Counted from the first letter of the stretch, positions 1 through 14,300 are shown. The stretch: 64,000 nucleotides of DNA from Henricia sp. BOLD:AAB3569 (GCA_037783545.1 JBBELK010000001.1:744001-808000); one strand, 5' to 3'. A program made the numbers and translations. Notes: generated from the sequence alone by a model not told the origin.

Positions 1-513
1 ACGGAGGCTCATCAATACACCACAAAAAATTTCGTGCCACGAATTTCACCGCGCTCCATACCTTGCTCGAGTAGGGCAGCTGCTCTTGCAATCCCAGAGG
101 GTGGAGGCTCATTATGCGAGCTCGCCACAGTGTGTTTATGCGTTGCTAGGGTAATCGAATCACACATGCGCACGCTTAGTTGTGTGTGTTGTTGTATGTT
201 GTTTGTACCAAAGATTTCCCATATACGGTAAATTCAACCATCTATATGACATGAAGCAAATGTGACCATATCTGTAATATAATGTAAAAATTGTTGAAAC
301 TAAATGTCATGAATTTACAAAGGGTGTGTTTTCTGTGATAAATATTTGATTTCGAAAAGATACACACACTATTTGCAGAATGGACGAGGCTATTAGCCTG
401 CACTATGGCCCTACACCCTCTGGGACCGTAAGAGCGGCTGCCAGGGCAAGGTATGGAGCGCGGTGAAATTAGTGGCACGAATTTGTCTGTCGCGCATTGA
501 CGAGCCTGCGTCT
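1..513. mobile_element. TTAA-type foldback element, left end cut by the window
   Basis: The right arm (about 360-513) is the reverse complement of the left arm (about 1-130); both share TTTCACCGCGCTCCATACCT. The right end is followed by TTAA (514-517), and the AGGCTCGTCA-type end matches the elements at 6726, 35053 and 52504. It ends 23 bases from the exon 9 donor of GLG1. The middle (about 130-360) is AT-rich with nothing recognised. Confidence 0.6.
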
Positions 514-536
514 TTAAAGCGTTAATGTGGTCTTAC

Positions 537-638
537 TTGAAGTCCCTTGAAACAAAATACTGCAGCTGCAGTAATTGGGTCTCGCACTCCTTGACCATGT
601 CTGGGGAGTAAATATGCTCCATCAAACAAGACAGGACC
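537..638 (-). CDS. GLG1: GLG1 coding exon 9 (last in window)
   Basis: 102 bases, phase 2 in and phase 2 out, acceptor TTTTTGCCAG, donor TTCAA|GTAAGA. Encodes VLSCLMEHIYSPDMVKECET and LQLQYFVSRDF, matching vertebrate ILSCLMEHLYTEKMVEDCE and LQYFISRDW. The rest of the gene lies beyond base 1. Confidence 0.93.
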
Positions 639-3600
639 CTGGCAAAAACAGAACAATAAAAATTTTATATCATTTTTTTATATTTTCATTTTTTTACTAA
701 CAAAACAAAGGATGCAAGAAAATTGATATGGTCCCCAGTGAGATTTGAATCCAAGACCTTGGACTCTCAGTACAGATGCTCTACCAATTTTCCTGCCGGT
801 GTTGCATGGATGCACGACTTAGGGTAGCCTTGGTCAGGCGTTCATCGATAGTCCAGGGCGTACTGTTTTGGCCCCACATCAAACACAGCGACCTGACGTG
901 GCCACGAGTTTATGCAAATCACCTTATGTGATATAAACGCCTTGTATCAAGGGCGACGATCACCTTATGTTTTTCTTTATTTTTGCGCAAGATTTCCAGC
1001 GCAGACCCCGTATGATTTGCATAAACTCGTGGCCATGTGAGGTCTCTGTTTATGCTGGAGACGTGCCGTGCCACGGACAACAGGCGTGTAAGCTGTGGGG
1101 CCAGAACAGTACGCCCTGAACTATCGATAAACGCCTGTCCAAGGCTGGACTTAGAGTGGATTCACACTTTCACGCGTAATTTTAACTCGGGACGCTTTGA
1201 GAAAAAGCGGTCTGGAGGGAATTTGGAATGACATGACGCACTGAAAATCACAGAATCACAAAAACACTTGTTTAACTCCAATTTCCTTCCTCATCGCTTT
1301 CTCTCATAGCAACGTGCGTTGCATTTATGCGCGAAAAGGCCAAGTATGAATCCACCTTTAGCAAAGTAACAAAAATGTATGTATTTGATATGGTGCCTTA
1401 TGATCACCATGGAAAAAAGTAATAACTAATGAAATAACCAAACATGCAATGACAGAAATTGTTTTATTAAAACCTTACAAATTTATCTTTCTGTAGAAAC
1501 TGTACAGGTACTTTTATTTGCCAAATGTAAGTGAATAATGCAAACAGACTGAAATAAAGGCAGAACACATGATTGGTAAACCGTTACAAATAGTTTCATC
1601 TCCCTGTGTGATTGAAGATAAGTATGATTAACCCTAACTCCTTAGGGTGTATGTAAAATCATATTGATTTTGGAGGATTGAGGAGTGTTAGGGTTAAAAC
1701 CAACCTGAGTAAAAGTCAGCTCCGTACTTCGTCTAACTTTTAAGAAAACAGAATTATTATCACTACGCCCCTAAACCACTTCGCCCTGGACCACTTCGCC
1801 CTGAACCTGGGGGGAGGGGGGAGGGGGGAGGGGAGGGGGGAGGGGGGAGGGGAGGGGGGAGGGGGGAGGGGGGAGGGGGGGGGGGGGAGGGGGGAGGGGG
1901 GGAAGTGGCATTTGGGCAAACTGGTGTTTGGACTAACTGGTGTTTGGACTAACTGGTTTTTGGGCAAAGTAGTCCAGGGCGAAGTAGTCCAGGGCGAAGT
2001 GAATTTTTGTCTCATAAGACGAAAATTAATTGTTTTACTAATTTCTCAAAGACTATAGCACTTCAGGCAAAACCATGTCAGGGGAAGTTTTCCACGGTCA
2101 TTATGTTTATATTGAGTAAGTTACGTGTAAATCTGTGAACATTTCTGATTTTCAAGATACCAATCATGTGTTCTACCTTAACATGGACACCAAAAAATGT
2201 GAACATCCAATAATCTTGCACTGAATTTATATGCTTGTTTGCTATTTTAGTAAATAAAAATTCTTAGGGAAAAAAGTATCAAAAGACACCATGACACACC
2301 TCTGTCTAAAACCATGTGTAAACATTCAATATACTGCAGAATTCTTTGAAAATCACTTTAGCCTCACCAATTGTGACATTTTACCACAAATGAAGCATTT
2401 AGAAAGGAAAACCACTCACTTTGCGTCGCCTGCTTCCTCGTCTTTGCAGAGTTTATTGCGGACTGGTTTACAGGCTTTGTGCAACGCGGAGTCGATGTGA
2501 TAGTTGGATCCTGCATCGGCCGTCTTCACTAAATTTTGGAGCTGTGACAAGATTGATAACGAAAGAACCTTTTCAGTTATAAATTGTTCAAGGAATATGT
2601 TCAGATTTGTCCAGAAAATGGATTTTGGTGTAACCTAAAATCATACAAAATACCTCGCCAAAATACTATCCATGGGAAGAAAACAGGAAATTTGCAGTCT
2701 CCAATTTTGATATGCAAGCAAAAAGGTTGGTGTAATTACTGCACTGCTTTATGGGACCAGATGAATTACTTTACAAAACATCTGTGGTTTTTTGACAATA
2801 TCCTTAAAGATTTACGGATTTAAAATGTGAAATATCAGAATAGTAAAAAGAAAGTTTTATGTTTTTGGATGTTAAAAAAAAAAAACATTCCAGAAACCCA
2901 AAGTCATTTCTTGATGTATAGTTCCTTGACTACTCCTCATTGGGAGTGTTGGTCATAGAATGAGCACCAAATGGCATGGCATGCAAAGTGTTAGAAATTG
3001 CTGGATTTTACTGCATGCACGTTTGGAGTGCACAGATGTTTAATAGGAGGTCCTTGGGACTTTGTAGATTACCTTGTTATAACATAAACATTGTAATAAA
3101 TGTATTATCAAAACAAATACTCCTACTCTGCGTAGGAGTATGAATGAATTTTAATGTACATGTACCGGTACACAGAAAGATGTGATCAGTCTATTAAAAC
3201 ATAATTAAATGGTTAAACTGCATATTACAAACCAACTAATTACATTTTCATTGAAAATAAACTGGGATACATGTACATGTACATGGTGTATATGCATACA
3301 CGTAGAATAAAATGTGGCAATTAAAAAGCAACATTAACGTCGCAAAGTCTACACACGCTGGACAAATATTGTAAATATCAAGAAAACTTCATTAATCAAC
3401 AATCACTTTCAATAAATAACAAGTTAATGATTATAACTAACTTACAATGTACTGCTTAAATTACATACGTGTACAAGATAAAAGTTCATTGCAAAATGTC
3501 ACACAAATTATAAGCATTAAATGATTTTTAATATTAAAAACAGGCGTTGTACCTGTTTCAAGACTGTACCAAATATTTACATTTGCACAAATAGGCTTTT

Positions 3601-6600
3601 TATGAATGTAACCGAGTATATTGGTTTTATAGCATATATTTCATTGATAAAAATCCCAAATAAGGGGCCCTTTAACATCGTTTGGCCGAATGCAATAATT
3701 CTTCACTTCACATAAATGGACCATCGAACCCGCCATTCGCCATGCTCGCAGGTCGAGTGGTTAAGACGTCTGCCTAATATGCAGGAGGTCGTGGGTTTGA
3801 GTCCCGCCCGAGCACGTGTCCTTTGGAAACGCATTAACTTAGAATATAGTGCATATACTAGGGCTGGGAATTTACGGTTAATTCAGAAACCGGTTTGCAA
3901 TTATTTCAAGTGTCGGTTAACCGTTCAGCTGACACTAAATATTGTTGCTGGTATTTATAGATGCATGTGCAATGTACACAATATCTCTATAACAAATAAC
4001 CCTCTGAAAATTCTTTAAAATTTAGTTTCATTTAAACATTTGGCACAACCGTTTTTTCCATCTTTTTTCGGTTAAACGATTAACTGGTTAAACGTCCCAT
4101 CCTTAAAGGGCCCCTTATTTAGGATTGTTATCAATGAAATCTATGCTTTAAAACCACTCTACTCAATTAAAGTCATAAAAATCCTATTTGGAGCTTGCTT
4201 TGGGGGTTAAAACAAAGGTTTTTAGTTTTTATGCTAATGCACATATGCATATTCATGACCAAGGTCACTATGTCACAAGAGGCAAACACAGGAAAATCAC
4301 ATTCAACTGTGCACAAAGATTCCACTTTTTTCTCAATTTTCCTGAAACTTTTGTAATCCATGGCTGTTTGAGTTTGTTTTACATGTTGCCTGCTGTAAGC
4401 CATGACAAAACTGGGGGTAAAAACTGCAGCAATTTGCCACAAGTCCAACTTGAAGTCTTATGTTTTTTCTTAACTTTTCCCTTCGGTCTTCCTTATGTGA
4501 TGCACTCAAAACAGCGCCCTCTGTCTGTGATTTATTGCAATGAAATCTTCAAAGTTGAAAAAGGCCACCTTTTATTGATTTTACATCCAAACGAACAATA
4601 GTATGTCTTGCCGAACAGGTAATTCGTCATTATGAAGCAAAGATTAGGCACAAAGTTGTTTAGCATGTCACAGGCCCTTTAAGCACATACCGCATTGTAA
4701 ATAGGCAAAATTATCTTTTAACGTTGGACCGACGCAATAATTACTTACTGCAAGTATTTTCTTGCCCTTTAAATCTAAAACGTACCGCTTTGTCGCACTC
4801 CTTGCCTAGTTTGTTGGTCTTGCCCTGTGTAAGCTTCATCAGGCAGTGTAGTGTCTTGCCGCCTCGTTGCAGGCTCTGGCAAAATGTGTCAATTTCACTT
4901 TTGCAGCCGTTGATAATCTCTGGGTTGACCTGGTAATCGTCCATTAGGCTCTTGCGAGTGTCCTCAAGCTCTGCTATGCAGTCTCCACTCAACTTTACAT
5001 CTTGGTGAGGAAAAAATGTCAAAGCAACGTCCCAAAATTGTAAAGACGAATTACATGATTGGAAAACGTTTAAAAACAGAAACAACAGCATCACCCAACT
5101 AAAGAATAATTTTATTTTTTTTAAATTTATTTATTCACCACATCCAACAGCCAGAGACACCGGGGAATCCCTCCCCTTGCTCTTCACGAAAGAATGCTCT
5201 GGGATCTTTAAAGTGCGTTACCGCAACACACTGGACCAACGGCTTTACATCCCTTCCGAAGGATGGATAATGTTGATAAACTGCACCCACATATATGCAG
5301 TAATACGGTACTTCAGAAAACCTGAAAATCTAGGCATGGTTTTTGTGTATGAATGAATGAGAAAAAGGTTGTCTGCAGACAACATTTTTAAAAAAACCTA
5401 CCGTCAGTTGGCAATTTCTCCCACAAAGGTACCACTTTACAAAACAAAAAGCTTGTGGTGTTTGTTACCATTATCATCAACATTTTTAGTCGGGTTTTTG
5501 TCGTCAACTCTTGAAGTAAAATTTGGGAATTTGCAAATGATGCATTGGGCAAAACGGCATGATTTCCACTGGTAATTGAAAGCATAAGTCAAGAAAATTA
5601 CCTAGTATAAATATCAGCCACATAGATGCAGCACAGAAAACCTTTTTAAAAATCCAAGTACGGTTTTTGTGCATGAATGAATGGCTCCAAAGATCACTTT
5701 GGAGATTCAGATAATTTCGTCATTTTTGTCATGAATTGGGGAAATTCAGAAAAAATAATTTCATAGTATGATTACTACCATTACCATCTTGATAACAAGT
5801 AAGCTTAAAGATAATAATCCTGGAAGTGTTTCCATCTGTTTAATTTACAAGAAATAATTCCGTCCGAGAGATCTCTTTTTTTTCTTTTTTTTTACACTTG
5901 AATTCAGGGACCTGATGGAAACATCAATAAAGATGAAAAATGGTCCAAAGCGAAAGCTTGCAAAAAGAAAATTAAAAATGGAATTTATATAATTTTTTTT
6001 CTATCTAATTATACTGAGCAACTCATTACTCATGAGCTTTTCGATTATTCGAATTACTATCAATGCTAGAATAGGGCGACAAATCGTGTGTAAAAAAGCT
6101 ATATTAGGGCGACCTGCTCAATAGGGCGACATTTTGGTGTCGCCCTAATATTTTTTAGTTTGAAATTAATTTTTTTAGGTAAAAAACCATTTTTTTTAGG
6201 TCGAGAACCATTTTTATCGGGACTGGAGCTGTTTCTCTTCGGTCTGCAACCATTTTTGGAAGCTTTGGGTAAAAAAATAAGGTGTCATTTTGAGTGACTC
6301 TTGCCGAAATTTTGGTGGTCTCCGGTGAGAGTCTTCCCGAAATGTCGCCCTATTGCGGCATTCAGCGTTGTTTGAATAACAATTTGTATTCGAATATTTA
6401 ATTATCGATCGAATATTCAAAATATTTGCCTACTTTTTAATGTTTTGCAAATAACGTAAAATGGGTTTTAGGTTAGACCTTTGAGTTCTTACCATTGTGT
6501 TTTGCTTCTTCCAAGCAAATCAACAGAGCCGACAGCCTGAACTCCCGGCCTTGCGGATCCTTTGGTTTCATGCATCTTGTTTTCTTTATGTCTTCTTTGC

Positions 6601-8270
6601 ACTTGCGCGCGAGTCGGTAGTTGGCCTTGGGGTCGTGATAGATTATTTTTTGCCGGGTAGTCAGCTTTTTGCGGCACTGCCAAGAGAAACAAAAAACAAA
6701 ATATATAAATTTGCTCAGGTGTTAAAGGCACAGGCTCGTCAGCAATGCGCACCCGCCAAATTTGTGCTCGAAACACGCAGCTCCATGCCTTTGCTATGGA
6801 GCTGCGTATTGCGTGGCACACATTTGGCGGGCGCGCATTGCTGACGAGCCTGTGCCTTTAATAATAATGGTGGATTCTTGTATAGCGCACATGTCTACCC
6901 TACAAGGTACTCCTGGCGCTGTTGCCATTATTACTGCTGCCATCAGGAAATCACCAGAACCATTTTGCTTCAAATAGGTGGTTGCCTGGCCAAGGCACAC
7001 AACCCCTATCAGCATTTGTGGCATTGGCCTAACAGCTCCCCAAATATCAAGATTAAGTGTCTTGCCCAAGGACACAAACATGTTGGCACAAGTGGGGCTC
7101 AAACCGATAACCTCTCGATCACAAGTATAGACCTTTCCCATGACGCCTTCCCCGTACACGTCCGTCATTGCTGGGATGCTCTTTTTCCAGTGCATAGACT
7201 GTGCATTTTACGTTGTTGTTAAATCGAACACCGCACGTCCATGATACGCGCTCTTCGCACACACAATTCACACTGAGCGTCGCTTTGATGTGGACAGAAT
7301 TTTAAATGAAACGATGCACTGAAAATTACTGAATTTTAAAAATACTTTCCGAATTGGGCGTGAAACAACGCACCGAAAACTACAGAATTAGCTTGGACAT
7401 ATTGGACGGAAAGTGTTTTCATAATTAAGTGATCTTCAGTGCATTCTTTCACTCAAAATTCCCTCCACATCGCTTTGTCTCAAAGCGACGCACATCGTAA
7501 TTACGCGCTCGCAGAGGGCTCAATGTAAATTCACCATTACAACAAACACGCAAATTGTTCGAAGTGACGACACAATGAGCATCATCAGATCAGCATGTAG
7601 TTCATGCACTGACTGTGTCCCAGCTATGGCGGACACACAAGGAAGGGTTCCATGGTAATGGGAAATGTCTATAGCTGTGTACCCACTAGACCACACGTGA
7701 TCTGCCATCTTGATTACTTATTTGTATTTGTTGCTGACATACATATTTGAACATATGGCCATGCTAAGCCCACATGCTTCTTTCATAGAGTGACTGACTA
7801 GTTCAGAGACTGCAATAAAATAAATTAACTACAATTTCAAAGGCAGATTGTAATATAATTGGCTTAGCAATCGTTCTAAGACCAGTCGTTCAGTGTCAGG
7901 TGGGCCTTTCCACACTAATTGGGGCACCATGGCCGAGCGGTATGGCGTGTTGAATCCAAGACTGTGGTCAATCCACAGGTCGTGGGTTCGAATCCTATCC
8001 CGGCTTGTCCATGGTGCGTGTGCTCTTGGGCAAGGCACTTTGCCATGAATTGCCTCTCTCCACCCAGGAGGAAATGGGTACCTGTGAGGGTAGAGAAAGC
8101 TAATGTGTTTGATTAGTCCCTGTGCGCATAAGCAGCACGGGACTGTATACTCCCCAGGGAGCTGAGAAGGATTAAGGAATGATATTACTGAGCCCAATGA
8201 CCAGGGGTAATAATGCAGAAAGCGCATTGAGAGATCCGTCGGATCTGAAATGCGCTATATAAGAACTGTC

Positions 8271-8311
<41 letters not shown>

Positions 8312-11300
8312 GGTACTTTTCTGTGACATACAAGATTATAACTTCCAGTCCACTTCAAATGTCTTTATTTTATCTCAAACTTATATAAGTGCTTATACAA
8401 CTTATATAAGTGCTTATATAAGTTATATAAGTGCTAACATAACTAGGAAATATGTATTTACGTCTTCGCTCATGTTTTCCTTTGCCTTATTATTGATAAG
8501 GCAGCTGTAAATGGCTCCATTTCCAGCCGTTACACCCTCACAGAAACGTTCGCGATCATCCTTGCAGGCAAAATACAACGCCCGGTCCAAGTGGTAGTCG
8601 TCGGCTGAAAGTTCCGCCACACGAAATATCGCCTTCTTGCAATCTGGGGCCAGTAGAGCGATTTTCTTCTCAAGACAATTGATGGTGGCACCCTGTTTGT
8701 GCGGTACGGCATTCTGGGAGGGCAAATTAATCAAATGATATTATTGACGTTTATACATGTAGCACAGAAATGGTCATATGCATTGTACCGACCTATCAAT
8801 AGACCTATGACATAATGATGTCACGCGATGTTTACCGCGGTGCATTATGGGTGAAATGTGGGGACGAAATCTCTGCATCGCTAGTTTCCACAATTATTGC
8901 AGGGCCATTTTCGCCGCCTTTTGAGGCCTTAAAAGTTAAAACCATAGTTCCGGCATCCGTCATGGGCTTAAAACTCACGCAGGCACAACTAAGTTTACAC
9001 GAACCATTTTATAAATTTACGATCTTTGTTTTTGACGTTTTTTTTGCCAGCGAAGCGGTTAGTAAAGTTCACAAAGTTACGTGCATAATACACTATGCGC
9101 AATGCATGCAACGCACGCAAACTAGAGATGCAGAGATTTCGTCCCCACTTTTCACTCATATACATGTATAATGCACCGCGGTAAACATTGCGTGACGTCA
9201 TTAAGTTTCAGGTCTATTAAGCCGAGCCCGCGCGACCATTTATGACCAATTACAACACAGCTGCGCAGAGAGTGACCAATTACAACACAGCTACGCAGAG
9301 AGTGCCCACGTACATGTAGTGCAGAGCTGCCAACCCTCCCGGATTTTGGGGTGGAGATCTTGGAAAGCAGGTTCATTCCGTGACTCCAACACATCTAAAA
9401 ATCCCCAAGGTATTAATTGACAATCCAGGAGGGTTTTTATTCATGTCAAGACTCACCAAATTAGTCATTTTCCATTGAATCTGTTGCAAAATCCAAGAGG
9501 ATTGGCAGCTCTGGTAGTGTATTACCATGTTGCTCACAAACAAACCAGTACTGCTTGTAATGGTAAGCAGTACTCTGCCGTACTGCTTGTACAGTGCATG
9601 CAGTCGCCCCAAGTGAATTTTAGTTTCAATGTTCAAAAGTACGAAACCGCATATTTTATGTATCCCTGTATTAGTAGTCCTTCACTCAGTGTGTGCTAAG
9701 ACAACTTTTGACGCTAAAACTGTTGCAATCCTTGTGTGTGTCATTTTTTGCAATGACTTGTGAGCAATAGACCGTATCGAATAGTCGCCATTTCGTGGGG
9801 CAGTTTCTTTGTTCCTGGAGGACATGCACGGTTGCACATATTGTGTTTCCATTGTTGAACAGTTTAAGTAACAAAAGGTGCCCCTATAAATGGCGGCTAT
9901 CTGATACGGTCTATACAACAGTATAAAACTAAGTGGACGCAGTTAATTGAGCAATCTCGCAACTATGCATTAAACATAATTATGCACCTAAGACCAAAGC
10001 TGAAAGACATGTTTGGTTTGGAACGGTAAAAGCACATACCGAATATTTGATTCGATAAAATGCTATTTGAATATTCGTTGGACGACCAAATATTTGAATA
10101 TTCGATTCGTTAAGCCTAGCGTACATCGACCTTGCAACTGGAAGCAACTAGTGGCAACTGGTGTTTCCGTCAACTGGAAGCAACTGGGAGCAACTGATCA
10201 GTTGCTAAAAAAGGTCGATGTACGGAAAAAATCCCAGTTGCCGCGAGTTGCTTATGTTCTACTTTCTGGCAACTAGTTGTACCCAGTTGCGTCGATGTAC
10301 GCGTACTTGCAACTAGTTGCTGCCAGTTGCTCGCGTGCATCTGATCAACGACAGCAACTGGAAGCACAGTTGCTTCCAGTTGCAAGGGCAATGCACTCTG
10401 CGCTTTACCAAGTTGCCGTGTCGATGTGCGCGCTCTGGAAATGTACATATAGCTGGATGCTCCCAGTTGCCGCTAGTTGCGGAACTAATCAGTTTCGGTC
10501 GATGTGCGGTCGATGTGCGCGCTATGCACACATCGACAGCAACTGATCAGTTGAGTTGCTTCCAGTTGCAATGTCGATGTACGTTAGGCTTTAGGCACAG
10601 CATTACCTCCTTGACTTCCAATTTGAATCCTGCAAATGCTAGACAAACGCTTTACTGTACATGGACACAAAAACAAACAGACAATTAGGCAGTACATATG
10701 CATCATACCTGTGGGATGGGAAGAGCCTTGTCATTGACGATACCACAGCCCTGGTTTAGAATGTCTGCTCGGCACGTATCATAGAACCCTTGGATGAGAC
10801 GGTAATCGCTGAATGTGATGGCCTTCATGCGATTGATGTACTGACGACACTGGGATGATGAAATGTTCTCGGCGACGTCGTACAAACATGGCAAGATCAG
10901 GCCTTGTCCTCTCTCAATCTGAGCGCAATCTTGGAACTGATGGATACAAGATCGGGGTTTCAAGTTTTAAACTCAAATTGCAAAAATCAACCAAATCAAC
11001 AGCATTCATTTTTTGAAAGATTTGTTTAAAAGGATTTAATGAACTTTATTTTACAGCTAATAGGCTGAATTGCAATAACTTTAACACTCCTTAATCCTCC
11101 AAAATCAATATGATTTTATATACATGTACAGGGTTCTCCCCAAGTTGTTTGAAAATGTGTGGGGGCCCAACTGCGAAGCCACGACGTGGGGTCCGGGGCC
11201 CGCTTAAGGGCCCCGGGAATATTTATGACTGTACAAGCTTTCTGGTGCATTTTAGAGCTATCCTGGAGTCCTGAACTTGAAGGGCTTGTTATGAATTCTT

Positions 11301-14300
11301 TAAGATTGTTTTTGTGCAGATGAATTTTTTGGTTTTAAAAAAAATCTTTAAAAGACTAGGACTAAATACATGTAATATAATAAAGCATCGGTGAGTGCAG
11401 ATTTGATGGAAAAACTTGAAATTTTTGAGTGAGAAAATTTTTAATATTTTGTGTGGAAACATTTTCTAAAAAAAATTTCAGTCTGTGGAAACATTTTCTA
11501 AAAAAAATTTCAGTCTGCCTCATGTTTTGCACACAAGGTTTGAAGTCATGATCATGTACATGTACTCAATTCTTTTCCATACCGCACCCATTCAGCCGTA
11601 CCGTATCGAGAGCTGTTTTTGGTAGGCCGTGCGAATCAGAATAAAGTATTTTTTGCCATGAATTCTCTGTGGTTCTTTTTTCACGAGAGAGAATTTATGT
11701 CTAGTAATTTTATTGTATTTTCTAGCAGCACCATGTGTAATATTTTTGATTTTTTGTTGTGCGTATCGGGAGCTGAATTTTTTGATCGGCAATTTTTTCT
11801 GCGTATCGGGCCGGAATTTCAGCGTATCGGGCCGATACGCACGTTTGTACGTGGGGAGAACCCTGATGTACACCCTAGGATGTTTAATAGGGTTAAGCTT
11901 CCCCCAGAAAATTGTTAAAGTGTAGCACTTGGTAAAATACAATGTATATTCGAGAAGACATACGTTGTCTGTTCACTTTCTCCATCCAATACTATGATAC
12001 TACCATGATACAAACAGTGGATTTCTGGGGAGTTTTCACTTTGTTCATTGTAGATTTATCAGTTTCAATGTCTTTTTTTTAATTGTCTTTTTGCATTGCT
12101 GTTGCAAATCCTAAAATAGACCTTCAAGATAATGTCTGAAAACTTCAAATGCGAGAAATGGAATGAAAAATTTAAAAATGTTTTCTCACTCACCTTTTTG
12201 ATTTCTGTTTTGCAAACTTCAAAAGCAGCCGAGTCGAAGCGGACGTCCTTTGTCAGGTTGTATTTGTAGTCCCACAAAAACTGTGAAATAGGAACATAAA
12301 ATTATTGTATTTGACTGGGCATGCTGGGTGGACCACTTGTTGCACATGTTAAAGGCCACAGTAAGTAGTGCCGTCTTTAAAGTAACGTCCACAATGGAGC
12401 ATTTTGAATATTTCAAAGAAGGGCACGATTAGGTTTTAACACTGTGACAGGACCATGTCTCATGTCTCCTACATACTGCCTTACCATTCCATGGTTTTGA
12501 AGGAGATGATTTGCTTCATCCAAATTTCAGGCAACTTGTGCAGATTTCAATATCTTTCTGAACTTTCTTGTATGTTCACTCGATCATCCATGGCAATGAT
12601 ATAATGAACCTAAAACTATTTCTTAAAGGACATTCGAACCTTTCCACGCATTCTATTTTCTGAAATATTCAGAAGTTTTGCCATTATACAAATATAAATT
12701 TTAGCATACTGTGTAAGGACGACCTGTAAAATATAAATGATAATAGGTGGCTGAACGGCGAAAAATCCCAATATTTTGAGTTTCGAGTATACCCATGTCT
12801 GAATTACATGCATCTGATTGTACCCGATGATCGTGACTTTGGTTGTGGATGTGGCTAAGCGTTCATTGTCAATACGATCATTTGGATGTGGCTGCAGCTT
12901 GTTTGCACTCTCAATCATTGAAAGAAAATTAATTTGTTAAAAAGTGCTCTGTTGCAAAACAATATGGGTTTATCCATCCTTTCCCCAGAGAACTCTTCAC
13001 AGATTCTAAACTGCTTCTGTATTGACTTAGGATGTCTTTTCTATAAGGTACCATATTTGACAATGTGTGCCCTTTTAGGGAAAAAATACCATACACCCTC
13101 GCCAGTTGAGATTCAAAGCACTAAGTCTATGGAGCATGACACAGAAATTCTAAGTGTTTTCAAAGGAAAACATACAATTTTCTCACTGCTAAATTCATGT
13201 TTTCTCACTATTTTTACACTTTCTGGGGTGTTATCATGTCATATTATGAACAATTAGTGACGAGGGTTTATGGTTACATGTACCCCTTTTGTTTCCAAAA
13301 TATTCATAATTTATGTTTGGGTATTGTACCTGCAGGTACAGTATATACTTTTATCATAATTTGAATGTTGTGATGTTGTGGCCAAAACTACCGGTATACG
13401 TCTGCAGCCAAGTACGTGTGTAATTTGGACACGGCTTCAAAATGGCCGACTAGCCAAAAGCTACAGCCACATCCACAGCCAGATGATTTGGACAATAAAG
13501 GCCAAGTCTCACAGAGTATAAATTTTTGAAATTTGGGCAGAAATGAAAATGACTCTTACCTTGTTGCACCCTTCGCTGAGCTCCGTGTTGTCCTACAATT
13601 ATTACAAAGGAGAGAAAAAGAAACTTGCTTTTAAATGCCATCTCAAAACAAATTTAAGTAGTGCTGTAATAAAGAAGGCAAGTCCAAGTGCAGTTCGATA
13701 AGGCAAAAGATCAAATACGGTATTTAAATTTGGCAACCATTAGTGCGCATTTCTGTCAATGCTTGCCATTGGTTACAGCGTTTACGCGTCTATGGAAAGC
13801 CGGGTTCGGCAACTGTTGTTGCCGAATGTTGCAAACGTTTGCAATGTTCACGTATTGGGAACGCAGCCATGTTCAGACCTATTAAGTCATGGATGCCTTT
13901 TTCGAGTCATACGCCTCAGAGTTCATTCACACACTCACTCACTTGTCAGTCAAAGACATCGTGCTTATACACTGGTAGAGTCGTGACGTCACATTGAGGG
14001 CGCTGGACCATAACTATGGTTACTGATTCATGCTCACATTTTACAGCCATTGTATTTGCGCACAGTGTATTTTACTATTGTTCTTTTAGAAGAAAATATT
14101 ATAAAATAAGGACAATAATGACTTGCAATGGTTTGCTGATCCTTACTCTCCTGGTCTACATGTATGTAACTGCAGTAAAGGCCTCAGTGATAGACTCATT
14201 AAATTACACAATCGACTGTCCAGGATGATACTTCATGCACATCCATTGATACCAGTTGCTGAGCTACATGTACGAAATGCGTTGTCATGGAAAAGCCTCA

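Larger units (their letters stand above)
1566..2171. mobile_element. TIR element with CTTCGCCC motif array, copy A
   Basis: Ends CACATGATTGGTA and TACCAATCATGTG are inverted. The same element, shorter, lies at 48306-48824. The centre holds repeated CACTTCGCCC / GGGCGAAGT motifs on both sides of a G-rich tract at 1809-1902. It also carries a 64-bp inserted mini-element at 1631-1694 that copy B lacks. Confidence 0.7.

Noticed and set aside
1740..2015. Pro-rich 91-codon frame
   Set aside because: Translation of the G-rich tract and motif array in a repeat.
3736..3822. Functional tRNA-Ile gene
   Set aside because: Folds well but lacks T8, does not resemble animal tRNA-Ile, and has a repeat relative at 27.1 kb.
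4188..4601. 137-codon open frame shared with the copy at 52.7-53.0 kb
   Set aside because: Similarity extends over the whole TTAA element including its ends, no domain is seen, and the second copy is open for only 77 codons.
6489..6821. 110-codon minus-strand frame over GLG1 exon 6
   Set aside because: Wrong frame of exon 6; the true frame gives the conserved CRKKLTTRQK segment.
9242..9302. CRISPR-like repeat
   Set aside because: Two adjacent 30-bp units without spacers in animal DNA; a simple tandem duplication.
10170..10688. Several overlapping open frames
   Set aside because: All arise from the CAACTG array, which lacks stops in many frames; no protein resemblance.
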